DNA of 64,000 nucleotides from Ailurus styani (lineage: Eukaryota; Chordata; Mammalia; Carnivora; Ailuridae): the NCBI GenBank assembly GCA_002007465.1, contig LNAC01000036.1, forward strand, positions 5,671,911 through 5,735,910. Reading direction: 5' to 3'. Under the pieces are notes generated by a model. The model was not told the origin of the DNA, did not search any database, and was given only the letters and a program-made list of their open reading frames with translations. Shown piece after piece: positions 1 through 10,080 of this stretch. A program made the position numbers and the translations under genes. How positions within the stretch are numbered: the first letter of the stretch is position 1; each line of letters opens with the position of its first letter.

Positions 1-364
1 TTGATTAAACAGCTGGAGCATTAAACTGACATACGAATGTATCCTTGGTCAAATTCCGATGTGTTTGTTTCTACCCCATTCAAAATGTTGAATTTAAAAT
101 AGCACATACAGTAGACCTGTAAATACTGTAGTCTATTGACTTTCAAATAAGTCTCTCCTCTTTACCCCAGTTCATAAAGAAAGCATGGTGGGTGTAATAG
201 CACAGACTTTTTGTTTTTGTTTTCGTTTTTTAACACATCAGTTTCAGTTGGTGTTCTGAAAAGGAACAGTGTGAAACCAACATGGTGCATTCCTACTGCA
301 TTCAGATTTTTCTCTAATTTAACTTTCTAAACCCAAGATCATTATAAATGGCTCCTTAGAAAAC
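1..364. other. Unique AT-rich DNA, nothing recognised
   Basis: No repeat family, splice-bounded open frame or RNA gene is apparent. It contains a short T/G run (TTTTTGTTTTTGTTTTCG type) near 210-230. Confidence 0.6.
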
Positions 365-365
365 A

Positions 366-490
366 TTTACTCTTCCTCCTTCCTACAAGTAGAGAAACTG
401 AGGCCCCGAGAGGTAATTGAGATGCTCAGAGTTATCCAACTCTCTCTTCTTTTTAGGACTTCGAAACCAGACCTATCATGCTTGCTACGC
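366..490 (-). mobile_element. MIR SINE fossil
   Basis: The stretch GAGAAACTGAGGCCCCGAGAGG followed by a diverged 'accagacctatcatgcttgctac' segment matches the reverse complement of the MIR core. Typical MIR features there are 'gaaactgaggc...gagaggt' and 'aacc-caga'. Ends are approximate. MIR is an ancient tRNA-derived SINE that is inactive in all living mammals. Confidence 0.6.
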
Positions 491-734
491 TATAAAAATG
501 TCTTCTGTCTCCACATTTGCTTGCAGGAGGAGAACTAGAAGAGCAAGACAGGTAGGATCTATGCCTGCATAAGCACTCATCTCCATATGCACACACACAC
601 TCCTACACATACACACACCCCCCGCTTGGAAGCTACACATTGTTTGACCATGGAATGGTCATTTAGGGGTTTCCTGCTCCATGTTTATGATCTTTGTAGT
701 AAGTTTCATGGGTGTGACCTTTCCTGGTATTAAG

Positions 735-830
735 GAGCTCCTTGCTCAAGATCATCAAGCCGGTCAGTGTGACAGCAAATGATTAAAACCCAGAATCTAA
801 GTTTTGACCCCTGCAGTCATTGGTGACCTG
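735..830 (-). mobile_element. Possible MIR fragment
   Basis: 'TTGCTCAAGATCATCAAGCC' and 'AAAACCCAGAATCTAAG' resemble the antisense MIR core ('cttgcccaaggtcacacagc' ... 'gaacccaggtct'). It is strongly diverged, so this could be chance. The flanking DNA from 491 to 885 holds only a CA-rich tract (about 588-620) and otherwise nothing recognised. Confidence 0.35.
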
Positions 831-885
831 TAGCCGCTTGCAATTAATTACGACTTATCCAATTTTCCAAGTCAGTCCACATTAT

Positions 886-1015
886 TTCATGTTTACCCTC
901 TGCTAGGTACCATGTAGATTCAAAAGTGAATTAAAAATTCCTGTCTTCAAGGAGCTTAGCCTCTCTTGGCAGAAAGCATGAACCAAGGCATGAATAGGTC
1001 AAGGCACTGTCAAGG
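886..1015 (-). mobile_element. L2 LINE 3'-end fragment
   Basis: 'CTGCTAGGTACCATGTAGATTC ... CTGTCTTCAAGGAGCTTAGCCTC' follows the antisense L2 3'-UTR pattern (ccaggcactgt..., then ccctgccctcaaggagctta). L2 is an ancient CR1-like LINE, dead in carnivores. Confidence 0.6.
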
Positions 1016-1031
1016 TCTACCCTACGACTGC

Positions 1032-1650
1032 TGACCCAGTTTGGTTTCCCCATAAGCAGATCCTGAGACAAAGATTTAAATGCAACCAGTTTATTTTGAC
1101 AGTGATCCCCAAACCTGGAAACAAGATAAGGAAAGAGACCAAAACTAAAAAGGCAAGAGGCCAACACAGGATGCAGTGAAGGTTACTGCCAGGGGCATCT
1201 GGGACCATGCCCTCCGGGGAACTCTGAGAAACAGTGGAGAACATGCCTGTGTTAACCTGAGCCCTCCTGAAGGGTGAAGGAATGGGGTTTATCCCTAGCG
1301 TCCTGATCGGCACATGTTCCGGGCTGTTTCTGAGGGCATTAATTCTTTGCATTTCCCATTCACTCTGTGCATGAGCCCAGGGTCCACCACAAAAACCTCT
1401 TGGCAGAATCGTGCAGGAGTTGTCGGTGAGCATCCCTCCATGTCGACAACTGAGTGCCAAGGTGATGCAGGTGGGACACTGACAGTATCTACCACCGTGT
1501 TGAAAGGTGGCATCTCAGAGGAGGTGACATGGCTGAGCAAGATTTGGATGGTGAAGGAAAGAACATTCTAGAACAAGGCACACACCTGCATGAGGGCCTA
1601 GCTCCAGACCATCCTTTCTTAATGACCTACCAGGGTCCATACCAGAGGCA
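1032..1650 (-). mobile_element. ERVL-type solo LTR fossil
   Basis: The left edge reads as the reverse complement of an LTR 3' end: polyadenylation signal AATAAA, then a TTGCA..., GTCTCAGG..CTG and GGGGAAACC block. The same 3' end occurs in plus orientation at 10880-11371 and, more eroded, at 35020-35336. No internal viral genes are attached. The exact LTR subfamily is not assigned, and the right boundary is uncertain. The open frames through it are chance. Confidence 0.6.
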
Positions 1651-1689
1651 GAGAGTGCTCAGTTTCATCCTAGTAAAACTCATTATATA

Positions 1690-1960
1690 CATTTTATGTA
1701 TACATGTATACTTTCCTGGCATTCAAGGCTCTTCATAGTCCAGCCTTGCGTTTACCTCTTGACAAGCTCTTAGCAATCCATCCTGGGCCCCTATTCCTGC
1801 ATACATTGACCCCTGTATTGCTGCCTGAGTCCTGCCTCTGTGGCTCTTCCAATCTTTAAGCGTCTCAGTTCCAAGCCTGCCCCCTACAGTCTTTCCCCAA
1901 CAACGTTTCTCTGCACTTTGCTCCCGACCTGACGCACTTACGGAACCTCCAATCACTTCT
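1690..1960 (+). mobile_element. L2 LINE fragment (RT C-terminal region)
   Basis: 'CCTGGCATTCAAGGCTCTTC' followed by a diverged 'atctggccccaacctacc'-like segment matches the L2 reverse-transcriptase C-terminal coding region. Pieces of the L2 distal 3' end ('tctgcactttgctcccgacc') follow. It is heavily mutated and not coding. Confidence 0.5.
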
Positions 1961-3030
1961 GCCCAGAAAAGCCACAATCTCTCTATGCATTTCCCAAACC
2001 CCCCAAAGCTCCAGAAACTCAAAGGATTTTGTTTTTGTTTTTGTTTTCTTTGCTTTTTAAAAAATCTTACATAGTAGCAAAACCTGATCCGTACTGACTT
2101 GAAGCTATTTACAGTTTTTATTTGATCTAAATATTCATACATTTCACTGCATAAATATTCATGTTGTTTGGTTACAGAATGCAGCCCCAGACCCTGCTGC
2201 AGTTTTATGTAGGCTTTATGCTTGCGGGGCGTGAGGCAGTGGCAGGGGCAGGGGGGTAGCACGGCCACGCCCCATGTCTATGGAGGAGGGAAGTGTACTC
2301 CTTCCGAGGACACGAGGGAAATGGGATGCAGAGAAACCATCTGTCAAGTGGTAAACCTAATCTACCACTTCACTGGAAGGTAGAGCCAGAAATTACCCAG
2401 GACTGGCAAGCACTGGAGTCAGAGCCTCATAACCACTGTCTTATGTAGTAACAAGTAGCCAAGGAAGACCTTGTCTTAGGAAACAATGCCCATGCAGGCT
2501 ATTGGGTTTCTGCCCTTGAGTCTGAAGACATAAGGCTGCTCCCGATGTGCTTGAGAGGAGGTGGGGTAGCCTGAGCGGTGGACGGTACAGGTAAGAGTGT
2601 GCTCTGCCTGGCTGACATACCCCCCCCACACACACACACACATGCACATGACCTAGCCTTTGTGCTCCCGTCTGGGACTTGGACCCATCATTAGACATTG
2701 CACTTCCTCATCCCTCTCCATGCAGTCTTGGAAGGCATCATCAAAGTCCAGAGCAAGTGCATTTGAATTTTTTGCCTGGCAGAAGACCTGTTTTCTTGTG
2801 TTTAAAGAGATTGTTAGAAATTCCTAAATTTTGGAGCTGTGTTTTTACTGGGAGGGAGGAACGAGTAGAAGAAACTCCCAGTGGATTAATTTATTTGTAT
2901 TTTGCTCTAACTCCTGACATTTGGAAAAGGCTTGAAGATCTTATTAATGTTTGCTATTTTTGATTTGCTCTGGAAGATGCGAGACTAAACCACAGAGTCC
3001 TGGAGAATAGATTTGTTATTTTTCTTTTCA
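1961..3030. other. Mostly unique DNA
   Basis: It holds a (TTTTTG)n tract near 2028-2050, a possible eroded antisense MIR at about 2375-2445 and a CA microsatellite at about 2620-2650. No coding evidence was seen. Confidence 0.5.
2620..2651. repeat. C-run plus (CA)n microsatellite
   Basis: A run of C followed by about nine CA units is read directly. Confidence 0.9.
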
Positions 3031-3033
3031 CAG

Positions 3034-3128
3034 GTGCCAGTTCTGAAACGATTTCCTCAAGTGACCACTCATCACCACCTTCACCCCAGCAGACATTGCA
3101 AATAGATCTCAGCACTGTTGCCCACTAA
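3034..3128 (+). other. Candidate terminal coding exon (speculative)
   Basis: A pyrimidine-rich acceptor-like tract ending TTTTTCTTTTCACAG sits immediately upstream (3018-3033). With two bases completing a split codon, the next frame is open for about 30 codons to TAA at 3126-3128. Its conceptual product is Ser/Pro/Gln-rich (ASSETISSSDHSSPP, then PQQTLQ, ending VAH). I recognise no protein. A frame this short is easily chance, and no partner exon or clear poly(A) signal was identified. Confidence 0.15.
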
Positions 3129-3429
3129 GCCCAGAAATGGCCCCAGATCCTCCCCACACAGTCCTCCAGACAGCCTTGACTTTTTGATCAGAGTTAATGC
3201 AACCTAATTGTCATCCTTGCTCTAATACTTTTTAGTTTTTAACATGCCAGTAAAGTAACTTTATCCAGATCTTTGCAGAATTCTGACAAAGATGCTGCTA
3301 TCTTCTGTTCTAATTTTTATTACGCTGTTACTCAACTCAAATATTGTCAGTCTCCAGACTCCTTTGCCTGCCAGCAGGGTCCTCCAGTATTTGACACTCT
3401 CACTCACCAGGAATAATGTCCTTCTAATG

Positions 3430-4023
3430 GCTCTATCACCCCTTATGACAGGCACAATTCTAATCAGCTTCCCAAGACTCCTGCCCCTATGGTATATGCT
3501 CCATGTCATGCTCTCCCTTTGAGTGAGGGAAAAATCTTTGAATATGTTTAGGTTACTAATCAGTTGACTTGCAATTCAATCAGAAGAGCTTTCCTGCCTG
3601 GGTGGGCCTGACCTAATTAGGTGAGCTTTTAAACAGAGAGACTGGAACCTCCCAGAAGTCGGAGAGATCTCCCATTAGCCTTGAACAAGTAAGCTGCCAT
3701 GTTATGAGAGGGTCTACAAAGGAGGACATGATAGGGACAAGAGCCTGAGAGTGACCTCTAGGAGCCAAAAGTGGCTCCTGGCTGATAGCGAACAGGAAAA
3801 TCAGAACCTGAGTCATACAACAGCAAGGAACGGAATCCTGCCAACAGCCACATGAACTTATTAGAGGAGCTCCAGAGAGGAAAACTTTGATTTCAGCCCT
3901 GTGTGGAGAATCCAGCTAGGCTGAGCCCAGACTTCTGACCCATCGAAGCTGTGAGATGATACGTTTGTTATTTCAAGCTGCTAAGTTCGTGGTAATTTTT
4001 TTATATAGCAATAGGAGGCTAAC
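3430..4023 (+). mobile_element. MaLR-type (MLT1-like) LTR fossil
   Basis: The 3' end is diagnostic of the class: CTTCTGACC, then 'agctgtgagatgatacgtttgttatttcaagctgctaag', TTCGTGGTAATTT and 'agcaataggaggctaacac'. The interior has 'gggtgggcctgacctaatta' and 'gatttcagccctgtg' segments in the expected order. MaLR LTRs are old non-autonomous ERVL relatives. The 5' edge is not certain. Confidence 0.65.
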
Positions 4024-4029
4024 ACTTCC

Positions 4030-4395
4030 CTATGCTCAACCCACATGCAAATCCTTATTATTATCCATACCCGGGCAAGTTTTCCTACCTCGGGGAAAAC
4101 TTTGATCAGAGCTTTTTCTCATGCTGGGAGACTTTTCTCGTCTCTGTGCCTGAACCATACCAAAATATCATGTCCTCTCTGAAGCCTTGTCTTGGTAGGC
4201 CTAGACCCATCTTGTCTGGTCATTTTTTGTAATGCTACAATTATTTTTCTTTGCTTGGGGCTTATATTGTCAATGCCCCAAGCACTTGTTTTTAGCTCCT
4301 GTCAGACTACAGGCTTCCTTGGGGAGAGTCTGTGTCTGCCTCATCCTTGTGGCCCATTCTTACCTAGCTCCCCATACTTGTTGACACACATTTTA
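4030..4395 (+). mobile_element. L2 LINE 3' region
   Basis: 'AGACTACAGGCTTCCTTGGGG' then 'AGTCTGTGTCTGCCTCATCC' follows the L2 3'-UTR pattern 'agactgtgagctccttgaggg...gggactgtgtctgtttcatc'. The upstream part is more diverged. Confidence 0.5.
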
Positions 4396-4537
4396 AGCTT
4401 TTGGAAACAGGGGAAAAGGGCTGTTGATTGAAGTTGAAGTCTATTTCCATAAGGCTTCTAATTTACAGTAATGTGTACCGCTTGGTAATTAATAATAATG
4501 AGGCTCTTTGGTAAGCTCCATCATCGACAGTGCTATG

Positions 4538-4550
4538 GAAAGTCAATATA
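4538..4550. repeat. Target-site duplication, left
   Basis: GAAAGTCAATATA (13 bp) is repeated identically at 4757-4769, on the far side of the SINE and its assembly gap. Confidence 0.97.
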
Positions 4551-4756
4551 GGGGCGCCTGGGTGGCTCAGTGGGTTAAAGCCTCTGCTTTCGGCTCAGGT
4601 CATGATCTCAGGGTCCTGGGATCGAGGCCCGCATCAGGCTCCCTGCTCANNNNNNNNNNNNNNNNNNNNNNNNNNNNNNNNNNNNNNNNNNNNNNNNNNN
4701 NNNNNNNNNNNNNNNNNNNNNNNNNNNNNNNNNNNNNNNNNNNAAAAAAAAAAAAA
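4551..4756 (+). mobile_element. CAN-SINE, young mustelid-type, gapped
   Basis: A tRNA-Lys-derived head begins GGGGCGCCTGGGTGGCTCAG with the young GTGGGTTAAAGCC variant. It runs 99 bp to the gap and ends in A13 after the gap, inside a perfect 13-bp duplication. The total of 206 bp including the 94 Ns agrees with the ungapped copy at 31218-31418 (201 bp), so the missing bases should be the CT-rich 3' half. The open frames here are the SINE itself, not genes. Confidence 0.97.
4650..4743. other. Assembly gap (94 N)
   Basis: This is a run of N inside the SINE, starting where the CT-rich half would begin. Confidence 1.
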
Positions 4757-4896
4757 GAAAGTCAATATATGCCAGCCATCAATCACTGAAATAAAGACCA
4801 GATTCATCTAAGAAATGAATTTGAGGTTATGAGAAACTGAAGAAATATTTGAGGGAGGGTGTGGTGGAAGACAAAAGTTAGGTTCTTTATGAATTT

Positions 4897-5084
4897 GGGG
4901 TGCTTGGATGGCTCAGTCGTTAGGCGTCTGCCTTCGACTCAGGTCCTGGGATCGATCCCCGCATAGGGCTCCCTGCTCCATGGGAAACCTGCTTCTCCCT
5001 CTCCCAGTCCCCCTGCTTGTGTTCCTTCTCTCGCTATGTCTCTCTGTGTCAAATAAATAAATAAAATCTTAAAAAAAAATAAAG
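4897..5084 (+). mobile_element. CAN-SINE, older caniform type
   Basis: The head reads GGGGTGCTTGGATGGCTCAG followed by TCGTTAGGCGTCTGCC, the older head variant. It has a CT-rich middle, AAATAAATAAATAAAATCTT and a poly-A. About 12 bp of the standard central part ('tcatgatctcaggg') are missing. It is more diverged than the upstream copy, and no clear target duplication was seen. Confidence 0.93.
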
Positions 5085-5489
5085 TGGGGATCTAGGAGGA
5101 TTGACTACTTATTTCTAAATTGGTGGAATTTGGATTGAGAAACATAACCCTTGCCCCATTTGTATTAGGTCACTGCCCTCCCAAAATAATAATGCAATTG
5201 GGTGTTCATTCATCCCTCTTCCACCTCATCCTCTGTGCTCAAATTGAAGTTCCCTGCCACCTAGAAACATGTGCATCTGACCCTCTACTGCATGCCTGCT
5301 GCTCTTTGAGGCAGCGTTGTCTGATGAGTAAGCAAGGGGAAAAGCATAATACATGAAAAACTACCAGAGGACATTCATCCTGAAGACCCAGAGAATGAGT
5401 AGGCCTCTGAAAATGATTTACTGCTGGCAACAGAAAAGGAAATTAGGAAGCTATTTATCATCCTCTGTAGAATACTGAAGGAGACCATT
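5085..5489. other. Unique DNA
   Basis: No recognised repeat or exon. The last ~130 bp may already belong to the HAL1/L1-like fossil that follows. Confidence 0.5.
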
Positions 5490-6255
5490 ATTTTTTGAAG
5501 AAGCAGATGAAAATCATAAAGAGGATACAAATTGACAACAGAATCTCATGCAGTGAGAGACTGAAGAATTGTGAGCACGTTGAAAATGCCAAAACAAGGG
5601 GCACCTGGGTGGCTCAATCAGTTGGGTGTCTGCCTTTGGCTCAGGTCCTGATCGCAGGGTCCCAGGATCAAGTCCCACATTGGGCTCTCCACTCAGTGAC
5701 GAGTCTGCTTCTCCCTCTTCCTCTGTGTTCTCTCTCTCTTTCAAATAAATAAATAAAATCTATTAAAACAATTTTTAAAAATGCCTAACCAAAATTAAAA
5801 TCTTCATCAGAGGCAAGAGAAAGCAAAACTGACAAAAGAAAACTGAGTGAGCATCAGGAAAAACGAACTTGAGCCGTGCTACCAAGACCAAGAAAATAAA
5901 GCACTGAAATAGTGTGGCAATGCAGGACCGGCTGAAAAAGGCCTGAGTTTATAGATATGAAGAGTTTATCACACTTTAAGCAAAACTATGCAGAAGAAGG
6001 ACTCAAATCGGCCTGTATAGTGATTTCAAAAAATTATAAACAACTGTAAAGAAAAATCAGATGACCTAAAATAGAATGAAAATCAGGTCACCTTGAACCT
6101 CTTCTGTACAAACTTGAAGGTCAAAAGACAATGGAACAACATCTATAGAATTTGCAAGGAAAGGCTCGAATATAATATTGCATGTGTGTAGCCAGGTGGT
6201 TTTTCATATATGAAGCTTTTGGGAGGACAGACCCCAATACATATACAAGAGCTCT
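5490..6255 (+). mobile_element. HAL1/L1 ORF1-like fossil, split by a SINE
   Basis: A-rich sense-strand sequence includes a 'gaaggtcaaaagacaatggaacaacatct' block, which matches the HAL1/old-L1 ORF1-derived region. It is interrupted by the CAN-SINE at 5598-5777. Frames are broken. The family assignment is by eye and moderate at best. Confidence 0.45.
5598..5777 (+). mobile_element. CAN-SINE, intermediate age
   Basis: The head is GGGGCACCTGGGTGGCTCAA, then TCAGTTGGGTGTCTGCC, ending AAATAAATAAATAAAATCT plus A/T-rich tail. The flanking duplication AAAATGCC(A/T)AAC is imperfect (5583-5595 and 5778-5790). Confidence 0.95.
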
Positions 6256-6269
6256 GAAAAAACTCGAGA

Positions 6270-7210
6270 AAAAAGAAATGCACATTTAACTAGTATTTAC
6301 TGAACATCTTTTATGTGCCTGGCACATTTCAAAGCACTGGGTTTACAATGATGATCAAAGCAGATGAAGTCCCTGCCATCATGAGACTTACATTTTTAAC
6401 AATAACAATGGCAATATGCAAATAAACAGATACATGGTATACTATCAGGTAGATAATGCTGTGAGGAGAAAGTGGAGCAAAGTGATAAAGAATGACAAGG
6501 TTAGTACTTTAGATAGCGTGGCCTTAGAGGACTTCTCTGAGAAGGGAACGCCAGAGAGTAAATAACAGTGCAAACCAAAGTCATGGAAACAGCACATAAA
6601 AGATCACGAGAGGGAAACTTGCTCACCATGCTTGAGGAAGAATTAATGAGGCCAGGACAGTTTAGCAGAGTTGGAGAGTAAGAAATGTAGGAGATGAATT
6701 TGGAGAGAAAGTCATGGGGTAGATCAAGTGGGGCCTTGACACTGGGATTTCAAAGTCTGAATTTCATTTCAGACACAATGGAAACCATTGTGTGGATTTT
6801 GTCTAGGGGAGTAATATGACCTCACTTATGTATTGAAAAGATCCCATGGGAGTTGATGTGGAAAATTAGACAAGGAGAGGTGAAGGGTCCACTGGAGGTG
6901 GGGAGCCTGATCTGGAAAGCCACTAGAATAGCCCAGGTGGCCTAGGGTGGTTGGTAACTTTGGTCAAGGTGTCAGATGCCGAACCATTACAAAATGACCG
7001 GATTTTAGATATGTTTTTAAGGTGTTTGCGGATGGGTTAGATGTCAGGTATGTGAGGAAGAGAAGATTCAGTGAGGACACTAAAGTGTCTGGCTTGAAAA
7101 ACAGATAAACGGAGGTGCCATTTTGAGATTGGGATATTGGGAAAGGAGCACAGAAGAAAAAAATTAAGTTTCTGTCTCAGACATGTTAAATTTGAGATAG
7201 CTGATTTTAG
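6270..7210 (-). mobile_element. L2 LINE, long 3' portion, part 1
   Basis: It begins at the L2 3' end in antisense ('tatttactgaacatcttttatgtgcctggcac') and continues through the RT-coding part. That part includes the antisense of the 'SDH-TPLL-LQWLP' region near 6780-6840 and 'cagacatgttaaatttgagat' at 7180-7200. L2 order is preserved for over 900 bp. It is interrupted by an LTR-like element and resumes at about 7547. Confidence 0.7.
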
Positions 7211-7547
7211 ATGGTTGATATCGCCTACCGTAAGCTAAACCCCCATATTTCTGTGGTTTAACACAAATTTGTTTCTCACTCATTAGACCAATGTAGATAT
7301 TCTTGATTGATGAGAGACCTTCAATGTGGTGACTCGATGATCTGGCTCCTTCCATCTGTGGCTCTACCCTCCCCTTGGGCTGCCCTCCATTGACAAATGA
7401 GACAAAGAACTAGTAACATGGCCGCACCTAGACATAGCGAGAGTGAACCATGGCAGAGGAAGGCCTTGGCAGGCAGCTGCTTCCTAGCTGCAACTACGCT
7501 ATGGAAGGAGACACATGAGTAGTGGACCATTACTCATCTCTGCTGTA
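7211..7547. mobile_element. Unassigned LTR-like element inserted in L2
   Basis: This ~337-bp block breaks the L2: sequence left of it ends at 'tttgagatag', and sequence right resumes with the L2 'acatccaagtg' motif. It begins TGG and ends AACA, as LTRs do. Interior motifs ('tttctcactca', 'gctccttccatctgtggctct') recall an old LTR family also suspected at 56660-56925. No convincing target duplication survives. Confidence 0.45.
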
Positions 7548-7690
7548 ACATCCAAGTGACAAGAGTGAGTGCCTGGTAGGATGCAAGTATCCCAGTCAGG
7601 GGCAAGACCAGAGTCAGAGAGATCCACTTCTGGGGGTCGTTAGCATGTAAATGGTAAATGGCATGTAATGCCAGGGAGAGTGGGTTTGAC
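7547..7690 (-). mobile_element. L2 LINE, part 2
   Basis: 'ACATCCAAGTGACAAGAGTG' then 'gggtcgttagcatgtaaatgg' continues the antisense L2 RT region ('acatccaagtggagatgtc ... gtcatcagcatatagatgg') left at 7210. Confidence 0.6.
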
Positions 7691-7860
7691 CCTTAGGGCA
7701 AGGGGCCACAAACTTCAGGTCACAGGATGGCCATCTCGATCCATTAACGCTGTGTGGGAACACGCCCGTGTTCATTGTTTCTCGTGTCGTCTTTGGCTGT
7801 TTTCTTACTACAAGGGCACCACTCCCCAGAAGAGCTGTGGGTTGTTTTTTGTGTGTCCTT
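7690..7860 (+). mobile_element. hAT (Charlie-type) DNA transposon fossil
   Basis: 'GGGAACACGCCCGTGTTCATTG' then 'gtcgtctttggctgttttcttactacaagggca' matches the non-autonomous hAT family whose consensus has 'ggaacacagccacgcccattcg...gtctatggctgctttt'. The better-preserved copy at 40180-40389 shares these blocks in the same order. Confidence 0.6.
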
Positions 7861-7989
7861 CAAAAAGGTTTACCTATGTCTGTCTATCTGTCCTCCGTCA
7901 TCCCTGTATCTATCTACTCACTATCGTACAAATACACGAATCAACACACATAGGGATGCAAAGTATTTGTGTATACATTTCTCTGGGAC

Positions 7990-8424
7990 ACATATGCATA
8001 CCTTTTTAGATTACTTAAAATGGTTGCATTATACACATTGTTTTAACACATAGTATTTTTGCATTTAATATATCTTGAACATTTTTTGCATGACGGTGTG
8101 TATAGGTCTTTTCTCTCTTTCTCTCTCTGTCTTTAGTTGCTGCCAAGTATCTGTTTTATGGATTTACCATAAAGCAGTCCTCCATAAATTGGCAATTTGA
8201 TTATTTATTTATTTATTACCCCCCCACACATGATGCTGTCATGAACATCCTTATACATTTTTTTTTGAGCACTAATACAAGTCTACCTGCAAGATAAAGG
8301 TATTGGAAGGTGAATGGCAAGGTCAAAGGGTATATACATTTTTAATTTTCATAGTTACTGACTATTTACCCTCTGAAAAAGCTGTGCTAATATGCATTCC
8401 CATGAACAGTGTACGAGAGGGTTT
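7990..8424 (-). mobile_element. Ancient L1 (L1M) ORF2 3' fragment, antisense
   Basis: 'GATGCTGTCATGAACATCC', 'aaggtcaaagggtatatacattttt' and 'gcattcccatgaacagtgtacgagag' are in the order of antisense old-L1 ORF2/3' sequence ('ccaccagca.tgtatgagag'). An (ATTT)n tract sits at 8190-8210. No coding potential remains. Confidence 0.6.
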
Positions 8425-8945
8425 ATTGGTTTTAAAACCATTTAAAATTAAGAAGGATTTGAATATTATTATATTGAAATACATTTTAAAGTGAGGAGAG
8501 CAGTCACTGCATTGTGTATATGACTTTGATTCCTTTAGAATATGATCCATAGTGTAATCTTTAACATGCTGTATATATCTAATGTGAATCTTAGTTGACT
8601 CAAAGAAGTATTTTATAAGACATTTAAAAATTTGAATTGGGCCTTACATAGGACTGCATGACTCATTTGAAATCATATTGATATACTGGCTCACTTTGCC
8701 TTTCACCATGACATACATAAAAAGATATATTAAATATATCTATCATGAGATAGAGGAGATGTTTTCTATTAAAAAAATGTCTACCACACTTCTCCCAGGT
8801 TTTGTGGCAATGCAAATGTTGTATTATGTTTCTTCATACATTTTTTTTCTTGCAGCTAGATCTTCATTAAAGTCAATGAAAGGCTGTGCTTTTCATGTTA
8901 TGAATAGGCATCATAATTATCTAATGCAACTACTCCAAAAATCAG
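8425..8945. other. AT-rich unique DNA
   Basis: No recognised repeat family. Open frames are short and have no homology I can name. It includes 'TTTTTTTTCTTGCAG' at about 8842-8857, an isolated acceptor-like tract with no supporting frame. Confidence 0.5.
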
Positions 8946-9660
8946 ATTAGTAATTAGCTGGACCAACTGATTGGTATGACTTCCTGGATGTGGCTCTTTA
9001 ATGTTGAACATTTACTTTGTGCTTGAAGGATTTGTTTGTGTGTTTCCTATGTGTGATGAGAGCTTTTCAATAATTAGCTCCTAAGGGATGTCGTATTCCA
9101 ATAGTTAAAGAATAATTACAGCCTTATGAAAAGTGAAATGACTTCGGCTTCCTTTTGTTGTGGTTTAATTGTATGCAACAAGTCTAGGAGGCATCTCATT
9201 TCAAATGGTGATAGTGAAGATGTAGCTTTCATTAAAAAAAAGGCATGAATATCGCAAAGTGGCAAATTGATATAATTTTGAAAACAAACAAGCAACCCAC
9301 CCTATTAAAATAAGGCTTCTGTTATTTCATTAGTTCATAATTTTGATTACAAATTAAACTGTGGCAGAGTGAAAAGTTGTAAGGTTATAACTACAATGAG
9401 GTGGAACTTAAAAAAGTTCACATCAAAAGGCATCAGCTGGGAGACAGGCATTGTAATGGACTGCTAATTAGTGCCAACCACAAAAATGAAGACGAGTAGA
9501 ATGACAGGCCAGTTCTCACAGATCATACAATCTGAGGGAGAAGTGAGAGCAAAACACTAAAAAGAATATTATTTTTTTCAATGCCCTTCCTTTTATTTTT
9601 GAAAATTTGGCTTTTTGAGGAAAAATAAAAGGTTATAAATCTGAGTGTACCAAGGTATTT
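8946..9660. promoter_or_regulatory. Candidate conserved non-coding element
   Basis: The block is repeat-free and AT-rich, bordered by fossils at 8.42 kb and 9.70 kb. It contains four TAATTA homeodomain-type cores (8951, 9071, 9113 and 9465, the first two as TAATTAGCT). This composition is typical of developmental enhancers in gene deserts. The role is inference; conservation cannot be tested from one sequence. Confidence 0.3.
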
Positions 9661-9699
9661 TCACTCTAAGCTCATGTGAGGTGCTAAAAGGTGTTACTT

Positions 9700-10080
9700 T
9701 AAACAAATATATCAATCAGCTCTTGCTGATGCTGTGTAACAAAACACACCAAAACTTGGTGTCTTAAATAACAAGCATTTATCTCTCATGCTTAGGTCTG
9801 TGAATGGGCCACAGCTTGACTGGACCAGGCTTGGACTCCAGGATCCAAACTGTCGGTCGGGTTCAGGTTTGCTTCATCTATCCTCTTTGGACCAATGGTT
9901 GCCCATAACATGTTCTTCTCACAGAGAACAGCAGAAGCACAAGAGCCAACCCAAAATGCACGAGGACACAAGTTTCTGCTAGGTTAGTGGTAAATTTAAA
10001 TTTGTCAAAGCAAGTCATGTGGCACCGCCCAAGATCAGTGGGGTAGGAGAGTGTGCTCTGCCCACAGCACAATATGTGAG
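9700..10080 (-). mobile_element. MaLR-type (MLT1-like) LTR fossil
   Basis: It opens with 'tgctgtgtaacaaaacacaccaaaacttggtgtcttaaataac', the reverse complement of an MLT1-type 3' end ('taagccactaagttttggggtgg-ttgtta'). LTR-like interior follows to about 10080. Confidence 0.65.

Noticed and set aside
1017..1460. 147-codon minus-strand frame
   Set aside because: It coincides with an antisense ERVL-type LTR and LTRs do not encode protein.
1723..2268. 181-codon minus-strand frame, the longest in the window
   Set aside because: It overlaps an antisense L2 piece, a (TTTTTG)n tract (read as KQKQKQ) and low-complexity DNA; no domain, start context or splice support.
4508..4811. Two 93-codon frames containing 'AQWVKASAFGSGHDLRVLGS'
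   Set aside because: This peptide is the standard translation of the CAN-SINE head and recurs at 46274-46525 and 52344-52538, which are also SINEs.
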